Shown here: positions 1 to 12,115 of the stretch, piece by piece
How positions within the stretch are numbered: position 1 is the stretch's first letter
Layout of the letters: every line of letters starts with the position of its first letter
NCBI RefSeq assembly: GCF_902686445.1
Contig: NC_062214.1
Coordinates: 41,177,454 to 41,241,453 of the forward strand
Direction of reading: 5' to 3'
From: Sciurus carolinensis
Lineage: Eukaryota; Chordata; Mammalia; Rodentia; Sciuridae
DNA: 64,000 nt
Program-made: the position numbers and the translations under genes
Notes under the pieces: generated by a model
Database searches by the model: none
Told to the model about the DNA's origin: nothing
The model's input: only the letters and a program-made list of their open reading frames with translations

Positions 1-98
1 GTTAAAAAAGCAAATACGGGAAGCAAGAGATCATTTCAATAAAGAGTTAGAGATACTGAAAAAACAAACAAACAAACAAACAAACAGAAATCCTTGAA

Positions 99-838
99 AT
101 GAAGGAAACAATAAACCAAGTTAAAAACTCCATAGAAAGCATAACCAATAGGATAGAACACCTGGAAGACAGAACCTCAGACATTGAAGACAAAATATTT
201 AATCTTCAAAACAAAGTTGACCAAACAGAGAAGATGGTAACAAATCATGAACAGAATCTACAAGAATTATGGGATATCATGAAAAGGCCAAATTTAAGAA
301 TTATTGGGATTGAGGAAGGCTTAGAGAAACAAACCAAAGGAATAAACAATCTATTCAATGAAATAATATCAGAAAATTTCCCAAATCTGAAGAATGAAAT
401 GGAAAACCAAGTACGAGGCTTATAGGACTCCAAATATACAAAATTACAACAGACCCACACCAAGGCACATTATTATGAAAATATCTAATATACAAAATAA
501 AGACAGAATTTTAAAGGCCGCGAGAGAAAAGAATCAAATTACATTTGGGGGAAACCCATAAGAATATCAGCAGATTTTTCAATTCAGACCTTAAAAGCTA
601 AAAGGGCCTGGAACAACATTTACCAAGCCCTGAAAGAAAATGGATGCCAACCAAGAATCTTATAGGCAGCAAAACTTACTTTCGGATTTGACAACGAAAT
701 AAGATCCTTCCATGATAAACAAAAGCTAAAGGAATTTACAAAAAGAAAGCTGACATTACAGAACATTCTCAGCAAAATATTTCATGAGGAAGAGATGAAA
801 AACAACGATGCAAATCAGCAACAGGAGGAACTAGCCTA
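99..838 (+). pseudogene. L1 ORF1 remnant (RNA-binding protein ORF1p), broken
   Basis: ORF1p is the RNA-binding chaperone of L1 particles. The open part encodes 108 residues from MKETINQVKNSIESITNRIE: a heptad-rich coiled coil, then the start of the RRM-like domain (LWDIMKRPNLRIIGIEEG). After residue 108 a single-base change of frame produces a stop. The remaining C-terminal domain is readable in another frame down to about 838 with at least one more stop, near 560. The frame is also open upstream, so the Met at 99 is probably not the true start. It is followed after about 50 bases by ORF2, as in L1. Not functional as it stands. Confidence 0.85.
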
Positions 839-886
839 AAGGAATAGCCAAATAAAGGAGAAACCAAATCATGTAAAAAACCAAAA

Positions 887-3800
887 ATGAGTCAAATGAC
901 TGGGAATACAAATCATATCACAATAATAACCCTGAATGTTAATGGCCTGAACTCATCAATTGAAAAACATAGACTGGCAGATTGGATTAAAAAGAAAAAT
1001 CCAACAATATGCTGCCTGCAAGAGACTCATCTCATAGAAAGAGATACCCATACACTAAAGGTGAAAAGATGGGAAAAAACATACCATGCACACAGACACA
1101 GCAAAAAAGCTGGAGTATCCATCCTCATTTCAGATAATGTGGACTTCAAGTCAAAATGAGTCAGAAGGGATAAAGAAGGACATTACATACTGCTTTAGGG
1201 AAGCATAAATCAGCAAGTCATAACAATCATAAATATCTATGCCCCGAACATTGGCTCATCCATGTACGTCAAACAAATCCTTCTCAATTCCAGAAATCAA
1301 GTAGACTACAATACAATAATACTAGGCGATTTTAACACACCTCTCTCACCACTGGATAGATCTTCCAAACAAAAATTGAATAAAGAAACCATAGATCTCA
1401 ATAACACAATCAACAATTTAGACTTAACCGACATATATAGAATATACCATCCAACAAAGAACGAATACACTTTCTTCTCAGCAGCACATGGATCCTTCTC
1501 TAAAATAGACCATATTTTATGCCACAAAGCTACTGTTAGCAAATACAAGAAGATAAAGATACTACCTTGTATTCTATCAGATCACAATGGATTGAAATTA
1601 GAAATAAATGACAGAATAAAAAACAGAAACTTCTCCAATACCTGGAGATTAAATACTACACTATTAGATGATGAATGGATAACAGAAGATATCAGGAGGG
1701 AAATAAAAAAATTCTTAGAAGTAAACGAGAACAAAGACACATCATATCAAAATCTCTGGGACACTATGAAAGCAGTACTTAGAGGAAGATTTATTTCATG
1801 GGGTGCATTCAACAAAAGAAGTAGAAATCAAAAAATAAACGACTTAACACCACAGCTCAAAGCCCTAGAAAAGGAAAAGCAGACCAACACCAAAAGTAGT
1901 AGAAGACAGGAAAGAAAAGTCCGGGACCAGATGGGTTCTCAGCCGAGTTCTACAAAACCTTTAAAGAAGAGCTCATTCCAATACTTCTCAAATATTCCAT
2001 GAAATAGAAGAGGAGGGAACCCTCCCAAACTCATTCTATGAAGCCAATATCATCCTGATACCTAAACCAGACAGAGACACATCGAGGAAAGAAAATTTCA
2101 GACCAATATCCTTAATGAACGTCGATGCAAAAATTCTCAATAAAATTTTAGCAAATTGCATGCAAAATTATATTAAAAAGATAGTGCACCATGATCAAGT
2201 GGACTTTATCCCAGGGATGCAAGGTTGGTTCAATATCTGGAAATCAATAAATGTCATTCACCATATCAGTAGACTTAAAGTTAAGAATCACATGATTATT
2301 TCGATAGATGCAGAAAAAGCATTCAATAAAATACAGCATCCCTTCATGCTCAAAACACTAGAAAAAATTGGGATACTGGAAACATTCCTTAACATTGTAA
2401 AAGCCATCTACGCTAAGCCCATGGCCAATATCATTCTAAATGGTGAAAAACTGAAAGCATGCCCCCTAAAAACTGGAACAAGGCAGGGATGCCCTCTTTC
2501 ACCACTTCTATTCAACATTGTCCTTGAAACTCTAGCCAGAGCAATTAGATAAACCAAAGAAATTAAAGGGATACGAATTGGAAAAGAAGAACTCAAACTA
2601 TCCCTGTTCGCTGATGACATGATTATATATTTAGAGGAACCTGGAAATTCCACCAGAAAACTTTTGGATCTCATAAGTGAATTCAGTAAAGTAGCAGGTT
2701 ACAAGATCAATCCTCATAAATCCAATGCATTTTTATACATAAGTGATGAATCTTCAGATAGAGAAATTAGGAAAACTACCCCATTCACAATAGCATCAAA
2801 AAAAAAAAAAAAAAAAAACTTGGGAATCAATCTCAGAAAAGAGGTGAAAGACCTCTACAATGAGAACTACAGAACACTAAAAAAAGAAATTAAAAAAACC
2901 TTAGAAATTGGAAAGATCTCCCATGTTCTTGGATAGGAAGAATCAATATTGTCAAAATGGCCATACTACCTAAAGTGCTATACAGATTCAATGCAATTCC
3001 AATTAAAATCCCAATGATGTATCTTACAGAAATAGAGCAAGAAATTATGAAATTCATCTGGAAGAATAAGAAACCCAAAATAGCTAAAGCAATCCTCAGC
3101 AGAAAGAGCAAAGCAGGGGGTATCGCAATACCAGATCTTCAACTCTACTACATAGCAATAGTAACAAAAATGGCATGGTATTTGTACCAAAATAGACAGG
3201 TAGATCAATGGTACAGAATAGAGGACATGGACACAAACCCAAATAAATACAATTTTCTCATACTAGACAAAGGGGCCAAAAATATGCAATGAAGAAAAGA
3301 TAGCCTCTTCAACAAATGGTGCTGGGAAAACTGGAAATCCACATGCAACAGAATGAAATTAAACCCCTATCTCTCACCCTGCACAAAACTCAACTCAAAA
3401 TGTATCAAGGGCCTCAGAATCAGATCAGAGACCCTGCATCTTAAAGAAGAAAAAGTAGGTCCAAATCTTCAACTTGTTGGCTTAGGACCAGACTTCCTCA
3501 ACAGGACTCCCATAGCACAAGAAATAAAAGCAAGAATCAACAACTGGGATAGATTCAAACTAAAAAGCTTTCTCTCAGCAAAGGAAACTAACAGTAATGT
3601 GAAGAGAGAACCTGCAGAGTGGGAGAATATCTTTGCCACTCATACTTCAGATAGAGCGCTAATTTCCAGAATATATAAAGAACTCAAAAAACTCTACAGC
3701 AAGAATGCAAATAACCCAATCAACAAATGGGCTAAGGAAATGAACAGACACTTCACAGAAGAAGATGTACAAGCAATCAACAGATATATGAAAATATGTT

Positions 3801-4231
3801 CAACATCTCTAGTAATAAGAGAAATGCAAATCAAAACTACCCTAAGATTTCATCTCACCCCAATTAGAATGGCGATTATCCAGAACACAAGCAACAATAG
3901 GTATTGGAGAGGATGTGGGGAAAAAGGTACACTCATACATTGCTGGTGGGGTTGCAAATTAGTGCAGCCACTCTGGAAAGCAGTATGGAGATTCCTCAGA
4001 AAGTTTAAAATGGAACCACCATTTGACCCAGCTATCCCACTCCTTGGCCTATACCCAAAGGACTTAAAATCAGCATACTACAGAGATACAGCCACATCAA
4101 TGTTCATTGCTGCTCAATTCACCATAGCCAGATTGTGGAACCAATCTCCCACCCCCCATTATATGTCATCATCTGCTTATCAGCGAGATCATTCATCCTT
4201 TGGTTTTTTGAGATTGGCTTATCTCACTTAG
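887..4231 (+). pseudogene. L1 ORF2 remnant (endonuclease / reverse transcriptase), broken
   Basis: ORF2p supplies the endonuclease and reverse transcriptase for L1 retrotransposition. Visible in order: endonuclease N-terminus (TLNVNGLNSSIEKHRLADWI) with the QETH motif near 1018-1030; a frameshift around 1150-1260; endonuclease C-terminal half with ILGDFNTPLS near 1318 and SDHNG near 1579; an abrupt jump near 1895-1918 into the RT region, so the linker is deleted; RT segments with the FADD catalytic motif at about 2608; and the C-terminal cysteine-rich region ([18 protein letters not shown], about 3900-3960). Stops at about 2550, 2934 and 3290 and frameshifts divide it. The last residues of the final open stretch come from inverted sequence. 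Confidence 0.9.
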
Positions 4232-4335
4232 CATGATATTCTCCAATTTCATCCATTTGCTTGCAAATGCCATAATTTTATCATATATGCCACAGTTTCT
4301 TTATCCATTCATCAGTTGAAGGACATCTAGCTTGG
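4141..4335 (-). repeat. Inverted L1 3' segment inside the sense L1
   Basis: This block reads as L1 only on the minus strand: its reverse complement contains the usual L1 run CTAGATGTCCTTCAACTGAT, GAATGGATAAAG and the later ATGCTAAGTGAGATAAGCC. The flanking L1 on both sides reads on the plus strand. Short complementary CCAA and TTGG lie at the two joints. It is an in-place inversion, probably with a small loss of sequence inside it. Confidence 0.85.
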
Positions 4336-4357
4336 TTAGGTTTAGGGTTAGGGTTAA
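4335..4357 (+). repeat. Short TTAGGG-like tandem units in the L1 3' UTR
   Basis: Three to four degenerate copies of a TTAGGG-type unit directly after the inverted block and before the polypurine tract. They sit inside the L1 3' UTR, so they are most simply part of the element and not an interstitial telomere. Confidence 0.6.
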
Positions 4358-5000
4358 GGAGGGTGGCAAGAATGGAGGAAGGAAGGACTGTATAGAGGGA
4401 AAAAGGGGTGGGAGGGGTGGGGGGGGAAGGAAAAAAATAACAGAATGAATCAAACAACATTACCCTATGTAAATTTATGATTACACACATGGTATGCCTT
4501 GACTCCATGTACAAACAGAGAAACAACATGTATCCCATTTGTTTACAATAAAAAAAAAGATAGATACAATAGTGACTCAAATTTCAGAGTAATGAGGGAG
4601 CCACTCCTAATGAAATATAAACTATCATACATTAAGCAATGGAAAAACATGTATGAAGTGTACTTGTTTTTATAAGATACTGCTTTCCTTTTAACAATAA
4701 CTTAACATTATACTTTCAAGAAAAATGACTAATAGAGTCAAGTCCTCCCAACTACCCACTCACCTCTCCATCATTAAATCCCCCCTTTTTTTAGAAAAAT
4801 AAAAAGACAATTTAAAAAAATAAGAGGAAGGATAGAAGTGAGTGGGGAATGGAGAAAAGCAAGAATGGAAAGAGATTATAAATGCATGATAGCCATATAT
4901 ATATTTACATATAGAATATCTTAGGTCCACAGAAAAACTGAGCAGAAAGTATGGAGATTTTCCATAGACCCACATGCCTTCTCCCCATACATGCAGTCTT

Positions 5001-5032
5001 TAAAAAACAAAACAAAACAAAACAAAAAAAAC
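5001..5032. repeat. (AAAAC)n simple repeat
   Basis: A-rich tract with about four AAAAC units. It may be the remnant tail of a retroposon. Confidence 0.7.
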
Positions 5033-5039
5033 TCCACAC

Positions 5040-6460
5040 CAGAATGGTACACTGATTTTATTTGTTTGAATCAGTGAACCTACACTGATATCGTTATCAC
5101 CCAAAGTTCCCAACTTACATTAGAGGTTTACTCTTGGTAATGCACTTTGTATGAGTTTTGATGTATGTATAATGACATATGTGAATCATTAAAAGTATCA
5201 CACAGGGTAGCTTCATTGCACTAAAAATCCTCTGTACTCTGCCACCCATTCTTTCCCATTCCTGGCAACCACTAATCTTTGTGTTGTTTTCATAGTTGTA
5301 CCTTTTCAGAGTGCCATATAGCTGAAATCATGTAGTATGTGAATTTTTCAGATTGGCTTATTTCACTTAGTAACATACATTTAAGCATTCTCTGTGCTTC
5401 AGGGTTTGAAAGTTCATTTCTTTTTAGTGCAGAATGATATTTCACTGTCTGGCACAACAGGTTTTTTTATTTTTTAAATTTTTTTCACCCACATAAAGAT
5501 ATCTTGGTTACTTTCAATTTGGTAACTACAAATAATCAGTCATGAACATTCATGCAGGTTTTTGAGTGAATGTAAGTTTTCAGCGTCTTTGGGTAAATGC
5601 CCAGGAATAAGATTACTGGATTATATGGTGAGAGTATGTTTAGTTTTGTAAGAAACTGCCAAATTCTTTCAAAGCACCTTTCCATTATGCCTTCCCACCA
5701 GCACTGAATCAAAGTCCCTGTTGTTCCACATCCTCATGAGTTTTTGTTGTCATAATTATTCTGGCTTTTTACCATTCTAATAGGTATACTGTGGTAACTT
5801 AAGCAATTTGCAATTCCCTAATGACATATGATAGGCATCTTTTTATGTTCACTTGCCATCTACATATCTTCTTTGATAAGGTGTTGGTTCTGGTCTTTTG
5901 CTTATTTTTAAATCAGGTTGCATTCTTATTGTTGAGTTTTAAAAGTTCTTTGTATACTTTTGGGTAACTGTCCTTAATCAGATATGCCTTTCACAAATGT
6001 TTATCTAGTTTGTGGTCTGTGTTCTCGTTTTCCGTAAGTGTTCATCACAGAGTGGGAGTTTTTAATTTTAATGAGGCCTATCAATTATTTCTGTATGGAT
6101 CAGGCTTTTAGTGTTTCATTTAAAATGTCACAGCTATATCCTTATTCTTTCATGTTATCTTTTAGGAGTTTTAAAGTTTTCCATTTTATTTTTAAGCCTA
6201 TGATAGATACATTTTGAGTTAATTTTTGTAAAAGATGTAAGGACTGCATCTAGATTCATTGTTTTGCTTCTGTATATTAAGCTTATATTCTACAACCTTG
6301 CTATAATCATATCAGTTTCAGGAGTTTGGTTTTTTTAATCAATTCTTTCAGATCTTTTACATAAACAATCATAGCACCTGTGAACAAACATAATTTGAAG
6401 ACTTCCTTTCAATTGGTATATGTTTTATTTCTTTTTCATGTTTATTTCATTAGTTAGGAC
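5040..6460 (-). mobile_element. Old L1 (L1M type), antisense, 3' part
   Basis: Reads as degenerate L1 ORF2 3' end and 3' UTR on the minus strand. Recognisable antisense landmarks are the ATTCCTGGCAACCACTAATC region near 5260, TTTCACTTAG near 5361, the GCAGGTTTTTGAGTG region near 5556 and AGTTCTTTGTATAC near 5944. Heavily mutated, with no open frame. The distal limit is uncertain. Confidence 0.75.
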
Positions 6461-6538
6461 TTTAAACATTTACTTTAAAATTAAGTTACTATATGACAAC
6501 TGAAATGTAGTTTAAAAAATAATCATTGTTTCTAATAT

Positions 6539-6970
6539 TTGTTATCTACCAGACACCTACCCAACATTTTATATGAGTTTTTCATTAACAACTGTATGAG
6601 GTGGGAACTATTATTTTTCATATTTTATGATAAGGAAAGTTATTCATTAAGTAACTTGCGCAAGATCACTCAGTCAGTAAGTAGCAGAGGCAAGGATCAA
6701 CAACCAGGACTAACAGATTCTACAGTGTATGCCTTTAACTTTTATCTTGTATCAACTGAAGATATATTATGGGTTATGTTTTATATTAGTACTTTTTGAA
6801 TACTCTTATTATTTAGTTACCTTGACAACTCTGAAAGGTAGTTATTTGTATCCTTGTTACGTATTGAGAACAATGAAGCTCAGGGAGGTTCAGTAACTTG
6901 CCCAATGAGACAAGGCAGTGTCATAGAACTAAGTTCAAACTTAAGGTTAGGTATGTGCTCTCATTTTTGG
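6539..6970. repeat. Two adjacent MIR-like copies
   Basis: Both stretches show the MIR core wording: a low-order deletion-prone 'gaggaaactgaggct...gtaacttgcccaa' segment (AAGTAACTTGCGCAAGATCA near 6650 and CAGTAACTTGCCCAATGAGA near 6892), followed by a variable tail. Boundaries approximate. Confidence 0.6.
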
Positions 6971-7030
6971 GTATGAACTAAGTTCAGGCCTAGCATTCAA
7001 ACCCAAGTTTAGGTATGTGCTCTCATTTTG
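6926..7030 (+). repeat. Local tandem duplication, two imperfect units
   Basis: Unit one (6926-6969) and unit two (6976-7030) both start GAACTAAGTTCA and end TTAGGTATGTGCTCTCATTT. The second has about 12 extra bases in the middle. Confidence 0.75.
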
Positions 7031-7074
7031 AAAACATGCCATTTGCTACTTTTAATACAGGTTTAAGTGGCCAT

Positions 7075-7300
7075 TCAAAGCACAGCCATTGAGGACCTGT
7101 CAAGGACCAGATACTGTTCTAGATAACGAGGACGTAGAGGTGAACAAGGCAGTTGGAGTCTATTCTCACCAACTTAGCAAACTTAGCAACTTAGTAAAAC
7201 ATACACTCACATAAAAACATAAATACTTTAAAAAGAAGGACAATCAATCAATAAACAGGTGCTGAGTGTTGCAACCAAAAAAACAGGGGAATCTAGTGGG
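7075..7300 (+). repeat. L2-like LINE fragment
   Basis: Contains the degenerate L2 3' wording (GACCAGATACTGTTCTAGAT, then GTGAACAAGGCAGTTG, and later TGCTGAGTGTTGCAACC). Old and AT-rich, by-eye assignment. Confidence 0.5.
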
Positions 7301-9984
7301 GACTGGTGGGATCAGGACTGCTATATCCCACCAGATAGAACAGGACAGAAAAGTCTTCTCTGAGGGGAAGATATCTGAGCTGAGGGAAGTAGTTCAAGCT
7401 CCTGGACATTCTGGCTGACTTAAATCACAATCAATAAAGAAATGAAGCTTTTGATTGGCACCTTAGAGTTTTAGACTGGGAACCCAAAGATGGAGAGCAA
7501 TTTTTCATTTATACAGAAGTATATTTTATGTCCCTGAGCTATGAACCATCATGTCAGTACAGAAAGACATTTTACAATGGAGAAGGAGAAAAACAGCAGA
7601 GTAAAACTGTTTGATGACAGTGCAATGAGTCCTCCCTTTCCTCCTGTCGGCCTACGTCTGGATTTGGAAGTTGTTATTCTCCTTGGAAATACTTGTTTTA
7701 GTTTTGCTATCCTCTTAAACCAATGACTATTCAAGGAAAATGAAATGGAATTTTTCCCTTCAGTTGGTGACTCCCACTAATGGATGAGATCATAAAATAA
7801 CAACTCACACTGGTTTAAGATTTTCATCGTATAAAATGGTTTCTTGACGTTTGTTAGCCTCTGGATCACAGAATTTACAACTCCTCTGATTCTGTGAAGC
7901 ATCAGTATGGAATAGCCACCAAATTCCAGCTCAATCTCTTTTAACACTTTAACAGCCACTTAACACTCTTTGAAAATGCTTTGCTACTTACTGATGGTTG
8001 TAGTAATAGACTAATAACAGAAAATAGTCCCTGCTAAAGTGAATAAGCAGATAATCAGAAGAAAAGCTCAAAACATAAAAGAGAAAGAAAATGGTTCTAT
8101 GGAGTATTTCTGTAATTGTTGACTATGTTTGATAATAGTTCTATTATTATACATCTTGCAAGATGAGTAGAGAATAGATGGAAAGAATGTTAAATTAAGC
8201 ATGGAATTGCTAAGTATCTTTCTGATAGCCAAATGAATGAGGAAACTCCCAAAACCTGAGAAATTCTGCCTCTCAAAGTTTACTTTGAAATTGAAAGGGC
8301 TCATTCTATAAAAGTGTCTAAGCCAAACCATTCTATTGTTGGAAATTCAAGATTTGAGGGTAAAATGAACTGAAGCAGAATGAGAAACTGTTGTTAGGAG
8401 AAACTAGACTGTGTTGCAAGTACTGTTATCCAAAAAGTGAACCTTGGCCGTGGAGTGGTAGTGGGATATATCAATACTGACAGCCATTTCTAATACCTAT
8501 ATTTGGCAGATAAAGCATTTGAACCACCGAGACTTAAATGTGAAAATAACTCATCATTTAGTTCACTGTTCCCATTATAAAGGATAATACCCATAAATTC
8601 TGGGCATCCTATTACTGTGAGGAAAAGAAAAACAGACGAATTAGCCTGGCATTTGCGCTAAGCCCCTACGGACCATGTAAACATCTGGAGAATACCCACA
8701 CCAGATAAGACTATCTTGTGGCTATGAAGGAGCAAGACAAAGAGAAAACAAAACAAAAACAAACAGACTAAATAATCCCATTCCACAATCAAGCCTGAAT
8801 ACAGACTAAAACATCAAATACTGTATAGATCATGAATATGATCAAATATTCTTTTCCATGCTAATAATCGTAAGTACTACTTTTTGTCATATTTAAAACC
8901 TTACCCTGTTCCTGTTTTCCAGATAAGAATTATTAATATACTAATCACAGAATGACCCCAGCATTCAATCAAGAACAAAGGCCTACTTTCTTGCATAATG
9001 TCCCAAATCACCTAATATACACTCAAATCCTCCTGCAACTTTTTAACAGTTTTTATTGAGATGCACCTATGGTTTCTAGGGTCCCTCTGTAGTCTATTTT
9101 TCTTTGTTGCAGGGAGTCAATAAATCTAACATTATTTTGAAAATAGGTATATTCCTGGGGGTCTTTGATTGGAAAGCACTGACGTTTATCTATTTTCTTC
9201 ATATGCAGAAGCCCAGGGGATACACCAGGTCAGCTGGGGACTCTACAGCAGGTAGTCTTATAGTCAATAATCTGGTAGATATGTAAAGAAAACTGTAGCT
9301 ATAAACCAAAGCCATACAAATCTGGAGAACTGTGCTCTTTTCACAATGATCCTATGCCTCTCATTTTTTTCACATTGTACAATAGCACCACCATGACTGA
9401 ATCCTTCAAAGGAGCGGAACCACGACTGAAGACTGGGAAGGCTCACACACTTAGCTATCACATTTCTTCTGACCTATCTAATAGTGCTTTAGCAAATGAG
9501 GTGAAAATGGGAAAGAAAGAAAGAGGTGACCTTGGGCTGCTGCCTGCTCCGGTACTTTGAAAATGAACTTCATAGAAATTTTTCAGGTTTTTACTTCCAA
9601 AGGTGATTGCATTATTCTGGAACGCTTTATGGTTTTAGAGGATTTCATATGTTTTCCTTAATTACAGTTATTCCCTGAAATGACAGACTATTAGGATGAT
9701 TAGTAGAATGTTTTCAAGTAGATAATGTTCTCTGAAATTAGTAACCCAAAAATGCACCTCTCATCAATGAACAAAAACAAAGCAAAACAAAACAAAAAAC
9801 TCATTAATTTGGAGGCTAATTTGGGCAGAATGAATGGAATGGCAATGCAGCTTAGTTAACATTGTGGTGATAATCTTGAAAGATGGTGCTTCTCCAAAAG
9901 AGATGATGTTTTTTATAGGAAGACCCAATCCCATTTCACACTGACAGTGGACTGGTCAAGAGTCGGGCTTGTTCTGGAATACAC

Positions 9985-10130
9985 TTGAGTGTGAGCTGAG
10001 GCTTTGCTACTTACTAGCTATGGGACCTTTATCTTCCCCAAGACACAACTTCCTTACCTGTAAAGTGGATATTAAAACAGAACTCACCTCACCAGCTGCT
10101 GGTTGAGAGGTAAATGGCATGATATTATAA
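9985..10130 (+). repeat. MIR SINE fragment
   Basis: Shows the MIR core: TTTGCTACTTACTAGCTATG, then CTTCCTTACCTGTAAAGTGG and a TTGAGAGGTAAATG segment. The TTACCTG here looks like a minus-strand splice donor but belongs to the MIR. Confidence 0.7.
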
Positions 10131-10807
10131 GCATTTTTCACTCATGCTTTGTACTTAGTGAATACCAAGTAAGTACGAGAAAGCAGGTATTATGTAGATA
10201 CATATGAAATTGCTGATATTCCACCATTTTTGAACTACCAGCAATGGCAGTTTCTTAACATTCAGTTGAACAGTTACTGTATCTACCTTCGAATACAGCT
10301 CAAAATAACCTATAAGGCAGAGACTAGTTGTTATTTCCCTGTTATATATACTTCTTTGCTGACATGTGCCCTGGACGACTGTCAGGGACAGATGGAACAT
10401 GCAGAGCCTGGGAGGCACAGCACACGTGGGAAATGCTGAGAGCAGAATCCTCCAATGTCACAAGGCAGGGTCTGCCTCAATGTGCACAGTCATACTGAAC
10501 TAGTTCCAGAGGGGCCAGGAATGCAACCTGAGAGCCACTCAAGTTAGAAATCTAAGATTCTGTGGCTCTCTGTGAACAAAGTACTAAGAAGCATTTGAAT
10601 ATGATATATAGAGCAATTACAGGATGGATTCTGTAAAAAGGGGCTTCAGCTATAAACAAGTGTTGGCCAGATACTATGTGTGGGAGTAGTTAAAACGAGT
10701 TCATCAATAAGAGAGGTCAGATTTATACTCCTCCACTTACCATCAGCAGATTCCCACCCCTAACTCTTATGGTGCAACATGTTAAATGTCTCACTTCTGG
10801 GTCCCTG

Positions 10808-10853
10808 CACCACCACCACCACCACCACCACCACCACCACCACCACCACCATC
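10808..10853. repeat. (CAC)n trinucleotide microsatellite
   Basis: About 15 uninterrupted CAC units, then a CAT-containing end. It makes a spurious polyproline open frame. Deep intronic for KIF16B. Confidence 0.95.
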
Positions 10854-11789
10854 ACTAGACACAACTAATATTCCTCTCTCCAAGGCAAGAAAATTAATCT
10901 CTAAAGCATCTTATGATAGAGACTTCTGGTCCTGTCCATCATTTTACAAAATAATTATTTTAACAGATTAAATATTTATAATTTGAAAAGTGTCAACATG
11001 GTGTCTTTATCCTTAATGCGGCAACATTTCATATTTTTTTTTCTGATAAACTCAAAACATAAGGTCCAAATTTTGGAATTATTTTAATAACAAAGAAGAT
11101 CAAAATGCAATTAAATACTTGCTTAAAACACCACTTTACACAGATCTATGAGGGTGAGAAAGCTTTTAAAATTGTATTTCTGGGTTTTAATATTTTTTCA
11201 GATAATTCCTGTTAAGCAAACATCATGTATATTAGCTAATGCAGATGTGTCTTACTAAAATTCACCTTTCTACATGAGTTTCTATTTACATTATACTTCC
11301 AGATAAAATTCCATATAGGAATTTAAACCTATGGTTTTAGAGGAAAAAAAATGTTTCTGTTATCTTTGCATTCTTTAAAAATACCTAGCCTTGTCTGCAG
11401 CATACATTAGGAATTAACTAAATGTGTGTTAAATTAAATAAGTAGTTCAGGGAAAATAGCTGTGTTAGTTTTCACATAAAAGTACACTAAGTCAAGCAGT
11501 GACTTCTGATTCTAGAAGATCAAAAGAAAAGTCGTAATAGTCACAGGAAATAAATGCAGGAATCTCAGATTAATTTTCCATTAAAGCGAAGGTGAATTAT
11601 GATTGCTCCTTGAAAAGAAGATAATGTTCTAAGATTTAACATTCAATATTAGGTGAAATCCACTTCTCTTCAAACGTAAGTAACTATTTTCCCAATGTGT
11701 GGAACTCTTTCTATATAGGCTAACATCACAGGTAAGGCGACCAAAGGGGACTGCTGTATATATGCAGTGCTATCATTTGTGTAAGTGCC

Positions 11790-12115
11790 TATATTTGAAA
11801 GACTTGGTGTCCATCTTGGACTACTGGGAGGTAGTAGAACCCTTAAGAAGTGGAGTCTAATAGGAACAAGTTAGATCATTGGGGGAGTGCTCTTGATGGG
11901 AACACTGGGGACCAGGGGCCCTTCTCATCTCTCTTTAGAGGTAAGCAGCTTCCTCTACCATGTGTTCCCTCTATCATGCACCACTTTACAACAAGGCCAA
12001 GTGACAATGGACTGAAGCCTCTAAAACTGTGAGCCAAAATAAACTTTTCCTCTTTTTACACTGATTATCTCAGGTATTCTGTTATGGTAATGGAAAGCTG
12101 ATTAACACAGATAAA
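11790..12115 (+). mobile_element. MaLR-like LTR fragment
   Basis: Matches the 3' portion of an ERVL-MaLR style LTR: GGAGGTAGTAGAACCCTTAA near 11828, then AAAACTGTGAGCCAAAATAA near 12023 (the polyadenylation-signal region) and AAGCTGATTAACACAG at the end. The 5' part is not clear. Non-coding. Confidence 0.55.

Larger units (their letters stand above)
1..4560 (+). mobile_element. L1 retrotransposon, sense, truncated by the window edge and internally rearranged
   Basis: Long L1 copy beginning inside the ORF1 coiled-coil region and ending in an L1 3' UTR with a polypurine tract (about 4365-4440) and an AATAAA-containing A-rich tail. It carries ORF1 and ORF2 remnants with frameshifts and stops, an internal deletion near 1895-1918 and an inverted block near 4141-4335. 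A 20-base A run interrupts ORF2 near 2800. The 3' UTR contains degenerate TTAGGG-like units (4335-4357). No target duplication can be checked because the 5' end is outside. It is inserted opposite to KIF16B transcription. Confidence 0.95.

Noticed and set aside
4335..4357. Interstitial telomere repeat
   Set aside because: Only a few degenerate units, inside an L1 3' UTR.
10786..10971. Polyproline open frame
   Set aside because: Caused by the CAC microsatellite.
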